Source of the DNA: Pantoea allii
GTDB lineage: Bacteria > Pseudomonadota > Gammaproteobacteria > Enterobacterales > Enterobacteriaceae
DNA length: 64,000 bases
NCBI RefSeq assembly: GCF_002307475.1
Contig: NZ_NTMH01000032.1
Coordinates: 1 to 64,000, forward strand
Reading direction: 5' to 3'
In this document: in pieces, positions 8,718-16,386 of the stretch
Numbering within the stretch: position 1 is the first letter of the stretch
Layout of the letters: every line of letters starts with the position of its first letter
Made by a program: the position numbers and the translations under genes
The notes under the pieces: generated by a model
What the model saw: only the letters and a program-made list of their open reading frames with translations
Told to the model about the DNA's origin: nothing
Database searches by the model: none

Positions 8718-8912
8718 TTAGTGCATTTTGCGTGAAAAAAAATGGATTGCGCGCTGGCAAAGTACTTTGAATCGCCTATCACGGCTGTCCTGACTCAAAC
8801 GAAACAATGCATCTGTGATTTGGTGAAACTGTATGGGCTCACCCACCTTCAGAAGTTCACTTACCACTCTCCCAATCAGCGCACGAATATCGTTGTCTTC
8901 ATGGCTATTCAC
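8718..8912 (-). CDS. Small YmgB/AriR-like protein, GTG start
   Basis: This 64-residue minus-strand protein starts at GTG 8912, with a strong GGAGG four bases upstream. The helical pattern RALIGRVVSELLKVGEPI, HQITDALFRL and LCQRAIHFFSRK resembles the YmgB/AriR three-helix domain and YcgZ (EIVVELLRAGQTLS). It converges on ariR from its own promoter. It would be the fifth member of the array, but similarity is by eye only and the assignment is tentative. Confidence 0.55.
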   Translation of the reverse strand: MNSHEDNDIRALIGRVVSELLKVGEPIQFHQITDALFRLSQDSRDRRFKVLCQRAIHFFSRKMH

Positions 8913-9237
8913 ATAACCTCCAACTGGTGTATGTATATACAGACTAACACCTTTGTTATCATGAAAACAAAGCGGATAATGAAAATAAACCTTAAGCGAA
9001 GCGGCAGTACAGCGTTATATTATTGATTTTTTTGGGTCTATTTATTTTCACTCCTGCTAAAAAATTATACTCACCCTCAAAATCTTACAAAATCAGATAA
9101 AACGTAAAGATTTATTTCTTTTTTGGTCAGTTAATCGGAATGTATGCTCGCATAACGTTCCCAATCCATTGAATAGCGATTCCAAGTTTTAATATAAAAT
9201 ATTATTTATTGTCGTGATCAGCATTTCATTAATAAAC
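8913..9237. other. AT-rich intergenic region
   Basis: About 325 bp upstream of the small minus-strand gene at 8718. It is strongly AT-rich and must hold that gene's promoter. No ORF with a ribosome-binding site and no clear operator was seen. Confidence 0.4.
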
Positions 9238-9279
9238 AAAAGGCGGTTAACGAAATAAACATCAACGAAAACCGCCTTT
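9238..9279. terminator. Hairpin terminator downstream of the DUF1275 gene
   Basis: A 10-bp perfect stem AAAGGCGGTT / AACCGCCTTT encloses a 22-base loop. It lies 16 bp past the stop of the minus-strand gene at 9295, and AT-rich flanks on both sides fit an intrinsic terminator. Confidence 0.65.
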
Positions 9280-9294
9280 CCGATAAATTAACTA

Positions 9295-10020
9295 TTACAA
9301 CTTCTTTGCATTATATAACGTCATCACAATTGCGCTTACTGAGAGAATAATGAGAAAAATACCCAACCCAATCATAGCGTTAAAGGCATAGGTTTTAAAC
9401 AGGAGCAGACCGACAATACAACCGGTTAAAAAAGACAACACCGTAGTTAAATGCGTATATAACTGCTTTTGTGCAAATCGTCTGTCACAAGGCTCAGCAC
9501 GTGATACAAACGACGACAGATAAGAACCGAATGCGATTCCGGCGTCAGTTAACGTGCCAGTAATATGTGTCGATCTGACGCGGCCGTTTGATAATTGCGT
9601 CGAGGTCGCGTTGTGGAGCCCCATCAGGAATCCAAGCATTAACAGGACCTCACCATTGTAACTGGGTGAATAAAATAATTTTTCAAACAGCGATGCGGCA
9701 GTCAGGGCAAAACCTTCTGCCAGTATGATCAGGCAGAAAATGGTTCTGATTTTACGCCGTTCTCCTGCGATAATGACTAACCTGGCGGATGTGCATCCGA
9801 TGACAAATGCCGAGATCAAACCGGCAAGAAAAAGCAGGCTATCCAGATCGGAAGTAAAGACTTCTGTTGAAATTTGAGAGGTATTCCCGCTCATGTGCGA
9901 CGGGAAAAAACCAAATGCGCCCAATGCCATAGCATTAAGTATGCCGGCGGTTGTTGCCAGTGCCAGGGCCAGATAGCGGTCCTCTGTGTGAGATCTTATC
10001 TTCTTCTTTTTTATAAGCAC
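9295..10020 (-). CDS. DUF1275 (YoaK-family) membrane protein
   Basis: This inner-membrane protein of 241 residues with about six hydrophobic segments belongs to the DUF1275/YoaK family. Diagnostic stretches are GILNAMALGAFGFFPSHMSGNTSQ (about residues 26-49, split by family-typical HMSGN) and GLHNATSTQL followed by RSTHITGTLTDAG (about residues 134-160). The basic N-terminus (MLIKKKKIRS) is consistent with a cytoplasmic start. Biochemical function is not known for the family. It stands alone, with its own terminator and a promoter in 10021-10280. Confidence 0.85.
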   Translation of the reverse strand: MLIKKKKIRSHTEDRYLALALATTAGILNAMALGAFGFFPSHMSGNTSQISTEVFTSDLDSLLFLAGLISAFVIGCTSARLVIIAGERRKIRTIFCLIILAEGFALTAASLFEKLFYSPSYNGEVLLMLGFLMGLHNATSTQLSNGRVRSTHITGTLTDAGIAFGSYLSSFVSRAEPCDRRFAQKQLYTHLTTVLSFLTGCIVGLLLFKTYAFNAMIGLGIFLIILSVSAIVMTLYNAKKL

Positions 10021-10281
10021 GCCGTTCCCCTATGAAAGTGTATATCTCTCCCCCGGGTTAACTAAAACCCCGCCATCTAATGGTAGTACGCTTTCGAATG
10101 TATAGCGGTTAATACAGATAAGTCTGGGTCTGTAACCTGTTAATTGTATTAATTTTTATAGTTTTCTGGCCAGGATTTCATGGAAAGTAAACATCTGTTA
10201 CAACCGGTTTTTCTTCCACAAATTTCCTAATCTTATGGCATATCCACGGCAGAGACGGCTCACTTTAGCGAGGATTTAACT

Positions 10282-10356
10282 ATGCAACGCATTTATGGCA
10301 GGATACGCGCCCGGGCTCAGGCCACTCACACCAGTCATATGAATAAGTCAGGATAA
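10282..10356 (+). CDS. Possible 24-residue leader ORF
   Basis: ATG 10282 is preceded by GAGGA (seven-base spacing) and runs 24 codons to TAA 10354-10356, only four bases before the ATG of the next gene. The peptide is short and basic (MQRIYGRIRARAQATHTS at its start). It could be a translated leader coupled to the downstream gene. I do not recognise it, and chance occurrence is possible. Confidence 0.3.
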   Translation: MQRIYGRIRARAQATHTSHMNKSG

Positions 10357-10360
10357 ATAC

Positions 10361-10693
10361 ATGACAGCTTTAAAACGTAAATTCATTATTCCGGCAGCCA
10401 TTGCCATTGGCGGCCTGGGATGGTGGTTAATCCCCCATTATAATGCTGAAGATGAGGCCTATTACATTTCCGTCCTTTGTGCGGTATCTCAGCAGAATGA
10501 ACATCAGTTACATAAGGATATGCAAAACGTGATAGAGGGCAGTAATTCAGATTACGCGTTGCAAAAAATCCATTTCATCCCTGCCCTCGCAAACCGGGTC
10601 ATTAATGACTGGAAGACGCTGACGCCTGAGCAGAAACTACAAGCGTCACATAACAGTAGCCAGTGCACACAACTGATACGTGCGCAGAAATGA
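10361..10693 (+). CDS. Hypothetical protein with N-terminal membrane anchor
   Basis: A 110-residue protein that I do not recognise. Residues 1-6 are basic (MTALKR), and residues about 8-26 (FIIPAAIAIGGLGWWLIP) form one hydrophobic segment. The rest is a soluble, probably periplasmic domain rich in Gln and His with two Cys (LCAV and SSQC), which could form a disulfide. Its 3' end is 21 bp before the Rid-family gene, so the two may be co-transcribed. Confidence 0.6.
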   Translation: MTALKRKFIIPAAIAIGGLGWWLIPHYNAEDEAYYISVLCAVSQQNEHQLHKDMQNVIEGSNSDYALQKIHFIPALANRVINDWKTLTPEQKLQASHNSSQCTQLIRAQK

Positions 10694-10713
10694 TTCATCA
10701 GGAGCAAAGCACT

Positions 10714-11088
10714 ATGATGCCAGAACGGAAAAACTATCCCGCACTGGGGCAGGTAAATGCCCCTTACGTCCATGCCGTCCGCCACAATCAAACGCTCTAT
10801 GTATCAGGCTTAACGGCCTTCGGTACTACGGCGCATCAGAGTGATATTGCGGATCAGGCAGACGTCATCTTCGATCAACTGGAAACTATAGCCGCGGCGG
10901 AGCACACCTCACTGGCGAATTTAATCAAAGTGACTATTTTTATTACCTCCTTTGCCGATATTGATGCGCTGCGTCATGTGTTGTTTAAACGATACGGTAA
11001 CCACTTACCTGCCAGCTCGTTGGTGCAGGTTAGCGCCCTGTTTTCGCCAGACTTGCTCATTGAAATCGACGCAATCATCGCCCTGTGA
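10714..11088 (+). CDS. RidA/YjgF/UK114 family protein, non-canonical subgroup
   Basis: A 124-residue protein of the RidA (reactive imine deaminase) superfamily. ATG 10714 is chosen because AGGAG ends ten bases before it; a longer frame from 10663 has no ribosome-binding site and overlaps the previous gene. Family features are NAPYVHAVRHNQTLYVSG (about residues 15-32), IFDQLETIAAAEHTSLANLIKVTIF and the C-terminal LLIEIDAI. The Arg that binds the substrate carboxylate in true RidA (in PARSCVEVARL of E. coli) is replaced here (PASSLVQVSAL). It is therefore probably a Rid subgroup without the classical 2-aminoacrylate deaminase activity. Confidence 0.8.
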   Translation: MMPERKNYPALGQVNAPYVHAVRHNQTLYVSGLTAFGTTAHQSDIADQADVIFDQLETIAAAEHTSLANLIKVTIFITSFADIDALRHVLFKRYGNHLPASSLVQVSALFSPDLLIEIDAIIAL

Positions 11089-11972
11089 TTTTATAAATAC
11101 TGCACGCACGTTGTGATACAGGTTAACTACACTCTTATCGGCGGTGCATAACTCCTCTTCTTCATACGATGTCCGCCGTTAGCTTCACCACCATCAAAAC
11201 GCAGCGTTATGGATATTTATTTTGCTAAGCAGGCAGACGATATTTTGCAGGACAGGATTAGCTTTGAACTGCCGGTCAGTGATAACAACCTATCAAAGTA
11301 AAATATGGCATGCTCTTGCACGCTGCTCGCCCAACATTTCGCCTTCAGGGGAAATCATGATGACCGACACATGGATATCTGATGCGCCCAATGCCCGTGT
11401 TAACCATGCTATCTACTGCATGGCACTTATATTTGATTGTAACTATCAGCACGAATCCTCTTGATGATGCTGGTCTCTGTGCATTGGAAGGGAACAGCAA
11501 TTCATTTCCAGCACGGTTAATGTTGTCGCTCTCTCGCTGTTAAGCAGAGGATAAGCAAGGCTACGCGCCCTGCCCGCCTTTTATCATATGGATGTTATCT
11601 CTGGATTATCAGAACGGTTTTTAGCTTTCATGTGCTCCCGCTATACGCAACATAATGATTTTAGGGTGCACATTGCTCGCGGGGACAGGTCAGCTGCTGC
11701 TCCTCAACGCCACAAAGGAAGGTTTTCTTCGCCGGAATATTCCGCCGCACGATCTATGTAATGGTGAGTCAAACGCAGCCATTTAGCTTCCACGTGAACC
11801 GTCATTGAAGGTGCCCCACAACCAGCTGAACACTTTTGCTTTTCGTCTGGGGAATGCACGGTGCCGCAAGAGTAGTCTTCCGCAATTTATCATAATGAAG
11901 AACGTTCGTTTCTCCTGTTCCAGGTGCCAGATAGATATTCAGCCTGCCGATGAAACGCAGGGCAGCACCTGA

Positions 11973-11993
11973 ATTTCAGCCTGAAATCGCCAA
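11973..11993 (+). other. parS centromere-like site 1
   Basis: ATTTCAG-C-CTGAAAT followed by CGCCAA. The inverted heptamers match the A-box type (ATTTCAN) and TCGCCA matches the B-box of P1 parS, packed into 20 bp. ParB encoded at 14080 should bind it. It is followed after 14-41 bp by two inverted RepA iterons. Confidence 0.75.
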
Positions 11994-12006
11994 GCATCCT
12001 GCCCAT

Positions 12007-12049
12007 ATCTGATTACAGTGAATGTAATTTCTGTTCACTGTAATCAGGC
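12007..12049. repeat. Inverted pair of RepA iterons beside parS site 1
   Basis: CTGATTACAGTGAA (within 12007-12022) and TTCACTGTAATCAG (within 12034-12049) face each other across 11 bases. Both match the 16-bp core of the large iteron field near repA. They could bind RepA and couple copy control to the partition locus. Confidence 0.75.
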
Positions 12050-12539
12050 AGCTAAACAAAAACAGCACACGCTGTGGCTGCAAATAATCGGGTATCAGCA
12101 TATAGGGTTCACTACGGCGTGTTGTATTATGTTAAATAACCATGGCATCAATAAATCGACCCCAGTCAGGGTACTGAGTTAAAGCTGAGAACTACCACGT
12201 AGCAGAGTAAAGACTCTTTTTGCGGTGTAATGATGGCTCGTTGCCTCGCAGACCTTGTTAATCCAGATAAGGAACGCATTTAAAAGCGCACGGGATTACC
12301 CATTTATCCAAGTAACGACGGTACCTGCAACGTTATCTGTTGAATGATGGTGTGTTTTTTGGCTCATTAAATACTGACCTTTAAACAGGCAGCAACGCGT
12401 GAATGATATGAGCATTGTTTTTAGGTCGTTAAAAATTGAGTGGTCGTGCGCGTATGCCTGAGCCAGATATTCTCCCAAAGGTATCCTCTTACCGACTTCT
12501 TCACACCATTCTGACTCATTGAATCTGAGGTGAAGAAGG

Positions 12540-12560
12540 ATTTCAGGCTGAAATCGCCAA
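12540..12560 (+). other. parS centromere-like site 2
   Basis: ATTTCAG-G-CTGAAAT followed by CGCCAA: the same element as at 11973 with only the central base changed. A 9-bp inverted repeat lies just before it, and an inverted iteron pair follows it, as at site 1. Confidence 0.75.
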
Positions 12561-12577
12561 ACAGGCCACTTTACTGT

Positions 12578-12622
12578 TACTGATTACAGTGAACGTTATG
12601 CATGTATTCACTGTAATCAGCG
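12578..12622. repeat. Inverted pair of RepA iterons beside parS site 2
   Basis: TACTGATTACAGTGAA (12578-12593) and TTCACTGTAATCAG (within 12607-12622) face each other across 13 bases. The order and spacing after the parS copy nearly repeat those at 11973-12049. A further single iteron lies at 12853-12868. Confidence 0.75.
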
Positions 12623-12852
12623 CAACACCGACACAGATACGAACCTTCCCTTTAAGCCCCATTGGTTAAACCCCGGATTGCGCTGACTCTACTTGTAATC
12701 CTGTCTGCCGCTGAACGGGAAATATCACCCGCTCCGTAAGAATGCACACTCACGTATGCCAACGCTGAAGCATTCACTGCAATAAGTAGATGATACTGAG
12801 TGGCAACTTTTTTAAAGGGATAAGTGGAAGCGATCGGCTCCAGAGCAGCCGT

Positions 12853-12868
12853 TTCTGATTACAGTGAA
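12853..12868 (-). repeat. Single RepA iteron
   Basis: TTCTGATTACAGTGAA, one mismatch from the commonest iteron. It lies alone, about 230 bp beyond the second parS-iteron module. Confidence 0.65.
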
Positions 12869-13420
12869 TAAAAGTACGGGCAATCTCTTCGCCGTTATCC
12901 TCTAAAGAAACTACCAGTTTGGCATTGGCTGATACTGTTTTCTTTGGACAAATGGCATCAGGGCTTTTGCGTCTGATAGGGGGAACGTTAGACTGACCGA
13001 GTTGGGACGTGATTCATGCGACACATATTAAGAACGGCCTTGAGTGAACCCTTACATTCAGGCTCCGGAGGCACGGATAAATAGCAATCCGTCGCAAAAT
13101 CTTTTTTGTTCAACATGACAATGCCATCGTCGGACCAAACCCAGTTAAGAGAGAGCGACAGTAATGTTTGAAGAAGGGCCAGGTACATAAGTGCAGATAT
13201 TGAGGGCGGTCTGGCGCGGCCTGAACCTGTTGCACTCGCCGATAAGTATTCCAGACACGTCAAAACCTCAGTTTTGCACCTAAGCAATATCGTTTATTCA
13301 GAGAGGCATTTGCTCTTACAGATCAGATGAATTGGCTAAGGTGTGACTTTCGTCATCCACTTTTTACCATTTGATTGCAACAGGATGACAGCCTACGTTC
13401 AATAGGGTTTATTCAGAATT

Positions 13421-13457
13421 CCCTTACTTATCCACTTTTTCTGTGGATAAGTAAGGG
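13421..13457. repeat. Perfect 15-bp palindrome carrying two DnaA boxes
   Basis: CCCTTACTTATCCAC (13421-13435) is repeated exactly in inverted form at 13443-13457 around a 7-base T-rich loop. Each arm contains TTATCCAC. With its flanking base, the right arm reads as a consensus DnaA box (TTATCCACA on the minus strand). It could be a DnaA-loading element, a folded single-strand signal or a terminator-like structure. No gene ends close to it. Confidence 0.6.
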
Positions 13458-13584
13458 ATATTTTCTGTATATCATTCTCAATGATATTTAGCATTTTCCC
13501 TTTTCGCATTCTAAAGCCAATAAAATCTGTAAATCTGAGCGATTTTATCGCCTCAAAGATGACAAAACTTTAACTTCGGATGAA

Positions 13585-13604
13585 ATTTCAGCCTGAAATC
13601 GCCA
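13585..13604 (+). other. parS centromere-like site 3
   Basis: ATTTCAG-C-CTGAAAT followed by CGCCA, identical in the core to site 1. No iteron lies beside it; the DnaA-box palindrome is 128 bp to its left. Confidence 0.75.
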
Positions 13605-13960
13605 GATTAAAAACGTTATTTATCAATAGTATAATCTCAAAAACAGCGCTGCTTTCGCCATCCCGTTATGCTGTTAGCGACTCTGCATATTGCGTGATGC
13701 GGTTAAAATGGTATCTCGGATCGTTAAGCTGTTAAGAGAGACCTCCAGACAGGAGAATGCTTGAGCAAATATCGCTCAGGCCTTACATCGACCTTCAATG
13801 AAAACTCTCAGCGTTAAAACACTCTTTGTCATTTTTGTCCAATCTTCAACATGTTCTGATTAGGTTTTTACAAGCACCAAAAAACTGGCGAATTTCAGAT
13901 TAGTAAAAATTAAATGGTTATTTAAATCATAAGGTTAAAAACAACTGAGGCAGTTTTCTT

Positions 13961-13980
13961 TGGCGATTTCAGCCTGAAAT
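13961..13980 (-). other. parS centromere-like site 4 (inverted)
   Basis: TGGCG followed by ATTTCAGCCTGAAAT: the same element in reverse orientation, 100 bp downstream of the parB stop. This is the position of parS in P1, where parS directly follows parB. Confidence 0.75.
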
Positions 13981-14079
13981 TCGCTATTAACAGCGTACTG
14001 AAACGTGAATGGCGGAGAAAAAAAGAAGGGGGGAAAGCGCAAACCAGACAAATACAGGTTGCCTGGTTTGATGTACGTT

Positions 14080-15051
14080 TTAACGCGTCATATATTTCTT
14101 TAAGGTTTCAGCAATGACCTTATCAAGCTCATCCTGTAGCTCTTTGGACTGACGGTTAAACTCATAGCTGAACATTCTTCCGCGCGTTTTTTTACGTGCA
14201 AAACGATCTTTATCTGCAAAAGACCAGAGGGTGACTGCCGTTGTTTTATCTTTTTCCGGTTCTTTCACCAGTGTCTGACTGCCCTGACGAATCAACCTGA
14301 GAATGGTATTTTTCAGTTCATCCTCAGCTAAACCCTCACGCGCTCTCACTACATCAATTTCCGCTGAGATTGCGTTTATCAGTGCATCGACGGTCTGGCC
14401 TGTTTCACTGAGTTTATCCGCCGCCTGGAGCAACGCCTTATAATCAGGATAAGTAAGCTCAGATTGATTCGGAAAAAGGGATATCAAATCAGCAGGAACG
14501 CTAGCGGCCTGCAGGGCTCGCGTAACTTTGGCTTGTGAAAGCCCTTGGTTTTCAGCAATCTCTTTTTGTGACAAACCACCGTCTTTGAGTGCCAGTAACC
14601 GCATACCGACTTCACGCAAATTATGCTCACGTGCTGTCTGGATATCCTGAGCCAGTCGGCGGGCTTCATCAGGCGTTATTGCCGCATCTGTGACAAGCAC
14701 ATCAAGCCCGGTTTTACAGTACAGCGCCGCCGCACGACGTCGTGAGCCATCCAGGATCTCAATACGTTCACCTTGCATGACACCAATGGCAGGGAAGAAC
14801 TGCTGAAGCTTAATAGTGCGAATAATATCGCGTAGCGAGTCCGGTGTGAGTCCAGACTGATCACGCCCATTTGTTTCCATGGTCACAAACGTTTTGGCTT
14901 CAACGTCATTCGCAAGAATATGTTCAAAACGAAATAAGGCACGCTTTCCTGTTGCCAGTACAAACGTTTGTGAATGGCTATCAGCGCTTTTTTCTGTGTT
15001 TAACGGTGTCTGGCTGAAGGTTCTGCCGATCGTTATTCTTTTTGCACTCAT
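14080..15051 (-). CDS. parB: Partition protein ParB (P1/type Ia-like)
   Basis: This centromere-binding protein of plasmid partition has 323 residues. An N-terminal ParB-like domain contains the stretch RIEILDGSRRRAAAL (about residues 100-114). A helix-turn-helix follows at about residues 159-185 (GLSQKEIAENQGLSQAKVTRALQ). The C-terminal part is charged and ends in basic residues and a coiled segment, as expected for dimerisation and B-box contact. It lies 7 bp after parA in the same operon. Four parS-type sites downstream carry P1-style A- and B-box motifs, which fits its close relation to P1 ParB (about 330 residues). Confidence 0.9.
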   Translation of the reverse strand: MSAKRITIGRTFSQTPLNTEKSADSHSQTFVLATGKRALFRFEHILANDVEAKTFVTMETNGRDQSGLTPDSLRDIIRTIKLQQFFPAIGVMQGERIEILDGSRRRAAALYCKTGLDVLVTDAAITPDEARRLAQDIQTAREHNLREVGMRLLALKDGGLSQKEIAENQGLSQAKVTRALQAASVPADLISLFPNQSELTYPDYKALLQAADKLSETGQTVDALINAISAEIDVVRAREGLAEDELKNTILRLIRQGSQTLVKEPEKDKTTAVTLWSFADKDRFARKKTRGRMFSYEFNRQSKELQDELDKVIAETLKKYMTR

Positions 15052-15058
15052 ATAAACC

Positions 15059-16258
15059 TCAGTTCAGGCGGATAAATTCAATGCGGTCGAAAACCGCTTT
15101 AGCAAAGTCTTCAGCGGCGGAACGGGCATTTTTCAACGCCTCACTGCTGCCGACATAGGTAGACGGATTGGCAGATATCACGGTGTCAAAAGACTCACCA
15201 CATCGCTCAAAACCATCCAGACGCGGCAGCGTCGCATCCAACATATCGCCACCGAAAATTTCTTTCGCCAGGCTGTGGCAAAGTTTGTGGTCTGCTTTGT
15301 TTGAAAGCTTAGACATAAACCCAATGTTGCCCTGAAGTCGACAGGTCGCGCCGGACTCTTCAATAATGCCAATGAGCTCGGGCAAACGGGTCAGGTACTT
15401 GAGTGTGGAATGAAAATCCACCTGTGCAGGCGGGACAGGCGTCATCAGCAGATCGGACGCGGCTATCGCATTTTTCAAAAAGGCATCTAAATGTGGCCCG
15501 CTATCAATGAAGATAAAGTCGTAATCTTTTTTAAGCTTAGAAACCACATTATCGTATAACACTGAATGAATATTTTGCCCGGGCAGATGTGCGGCACAAA
15601 GCTGATCCCAACTTGATGCAATAAATGCATCATCTATCGACGCAGGCAGCACATCCACACCGGGGATGATGGATGACACAATAAATTCATTCACCAGCTC
15701 ATCACGCGTGACGTTTTGCAGCATCGCCTGAGCGGCCGTGGCCTCAACAAGTCCAACAGAACGCTCATGGTTTAAAAACATGGTGGCCGAGGACTGTGGA
15801 TCAAGGTCAATAACGAGAATGCGCAGGTCTTCATACAAGAGGTGAGGGTGCGCTCGCAGCGCGTGAGCCAGAGAAACCGTAGAAACGGTTTTTGAAACTC
15901 CACCTTTAAGATTACCCACAAACAAAGTAAAGGCTTCAGTATGGCGATCGCGGTATTTAGGCACGCCGCGATGATGATAAATATCAATAATATTCTGAAT
16001 GGACATCGCGTACTTGACGGAGCTACCTGCTGCACGTTTATCGAACTGATAGCCACTCTCTTCCATTTCGTTCACTGCATAATCTACGCTGGCACGCGTT
16101 AACTTAGGCAGTTTCGCCAGCGCAGCCTTGGCATAGATTTGGTAGTAACTGTTTTCTTGCAACTCAAGTTTTTGTGCCTGAATTTGTTCAGTAAGGCTCA
16201 ATAACATGCGTTCTGAACGCTGAGCAACTTTCATGACCTGACTATCATCGTTAGCCAT
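15059..16258 (-). CDS. parA: Partition ATPase ParA (P1/type Ia-like)
   Basis: This is the Walker-type partition ATPase that moves ParB-parS complexes over the nucleoid. ATG 16258 (MANDDSQ) is chosen because GGAG lies five bases before it; an ATG at 16273 lacks a ribosome-binding site. The 399 residues compare with 398 in P1 ParA. The N-terminal 100 residues form a DNA-binding region typical of type Ia ParA. The deviant Walker A is KGGVSKT (about residues 120-126), and later motifs are ILVIDLDPQSSAT and FIFIDSGPHLD. The N-terminal domain suggests that it represses its own promoter. Confidence 0.93.
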   Translation of the reverse strand: MANDDSQVMKVAQRSERMLLSLTEQIQAQKLELQENSYYQIYAKAALAKLPKLTRASVDYAVNEMEESGYQFDKRAAGSSVKYAMSIQNIIDIYHHRGVPKYRDRHTEAFTLFVGNLKGGVSKTVSTVSLAHALRAHPHLLYEDLRILVIDLDPQSSATMFLNHERSVGLVEATAAQAMLQNVTRDELVNEFIVSSIIPGVDVLPASIDDAFIASSWDQLCAAHLPGQNIHSVLYDNVVSKLKKDYDFIFIDSGPHLDAFLKNAIAASDLLMTPVPPAQVDFHSTLKYLTRLPELIGIIEESGATCRLQGNIGFMSKLSNKADHKLCHSLAKEIFGGDMLDATLPRLDGFERCGESFDTVISANPSTYVGSSEALKNARSAAEDFAKAVFDRIEFIRLN

Positions 16259-16275
16259 ACTTACTCCAAACATGT

Positions 16276-16302
16276 AGGATTTATGAATTTATACCTAAAT
16301 CC
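16276..16302. promoter_or_regulatory. Probable par operator upstream of parA
   Basis: AGGATTTA (16276-16283) and TAAATCCT (16295-16302) form an inverted repeat extended by further partial symmetry (CATGT / ACATG). It is 18 bp from the parA start. Type Ia ParA proteins bind such palindromes to repress parAB. ParA binding is inferred. Confidence 0.55.
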
Positions 16303-16386
16303 TGCACATGAGGCAAGAATTTATCCTATAAACGTAATCTTGTGTTAGATGTGAAACTCCTGATTTTTGTGACGCTATTCGCACAG

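Larger units (their letters stand above)
11089..14079. other. Gene-poor plasmid maintenance region (parS sites, RepA iterons, DnaA-box palindrome)
   Basis: Three kilobases without a convincing gene. Candidate frames here lack ribosome-binding sites and recognisable domains. What the region does hold is a set of short ordered sites, listed separately: four parS-type elements (11973, 12540, 13585, 13961), five RepA iterons (12007, 12034, 12578, 12607, 12853) and a 15-bp palindrome with two DnaA boxes (13421). A 9-bp inverted repeat CTTCTTCAC / GTGAAGAAG (12496-12538) directly precedes the second parS. Degenerate gene remnants may remain between 11100 and 11900, but I could not identify them. 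Confidence 0.7.

Noticed and set aside
8742..9026. 94-codon plus-strand frame opposite the small YmgB-like gene
   Set aside because: It overlaps the opposite-strand gene, which has a strong ribosome-binding site and family-like helices.
11222..11464. 80-codon plus-strand frame in the gene-poor region
   Set aside because: No ribosome-binding site, no domain, odd composition; probably chance or a decayed remnant.
12988..13287. 99-codon minus-strand frame between parS sites
   Set aside because: Starts at TTG without a ribosome-binding site and has no recognisable domain.
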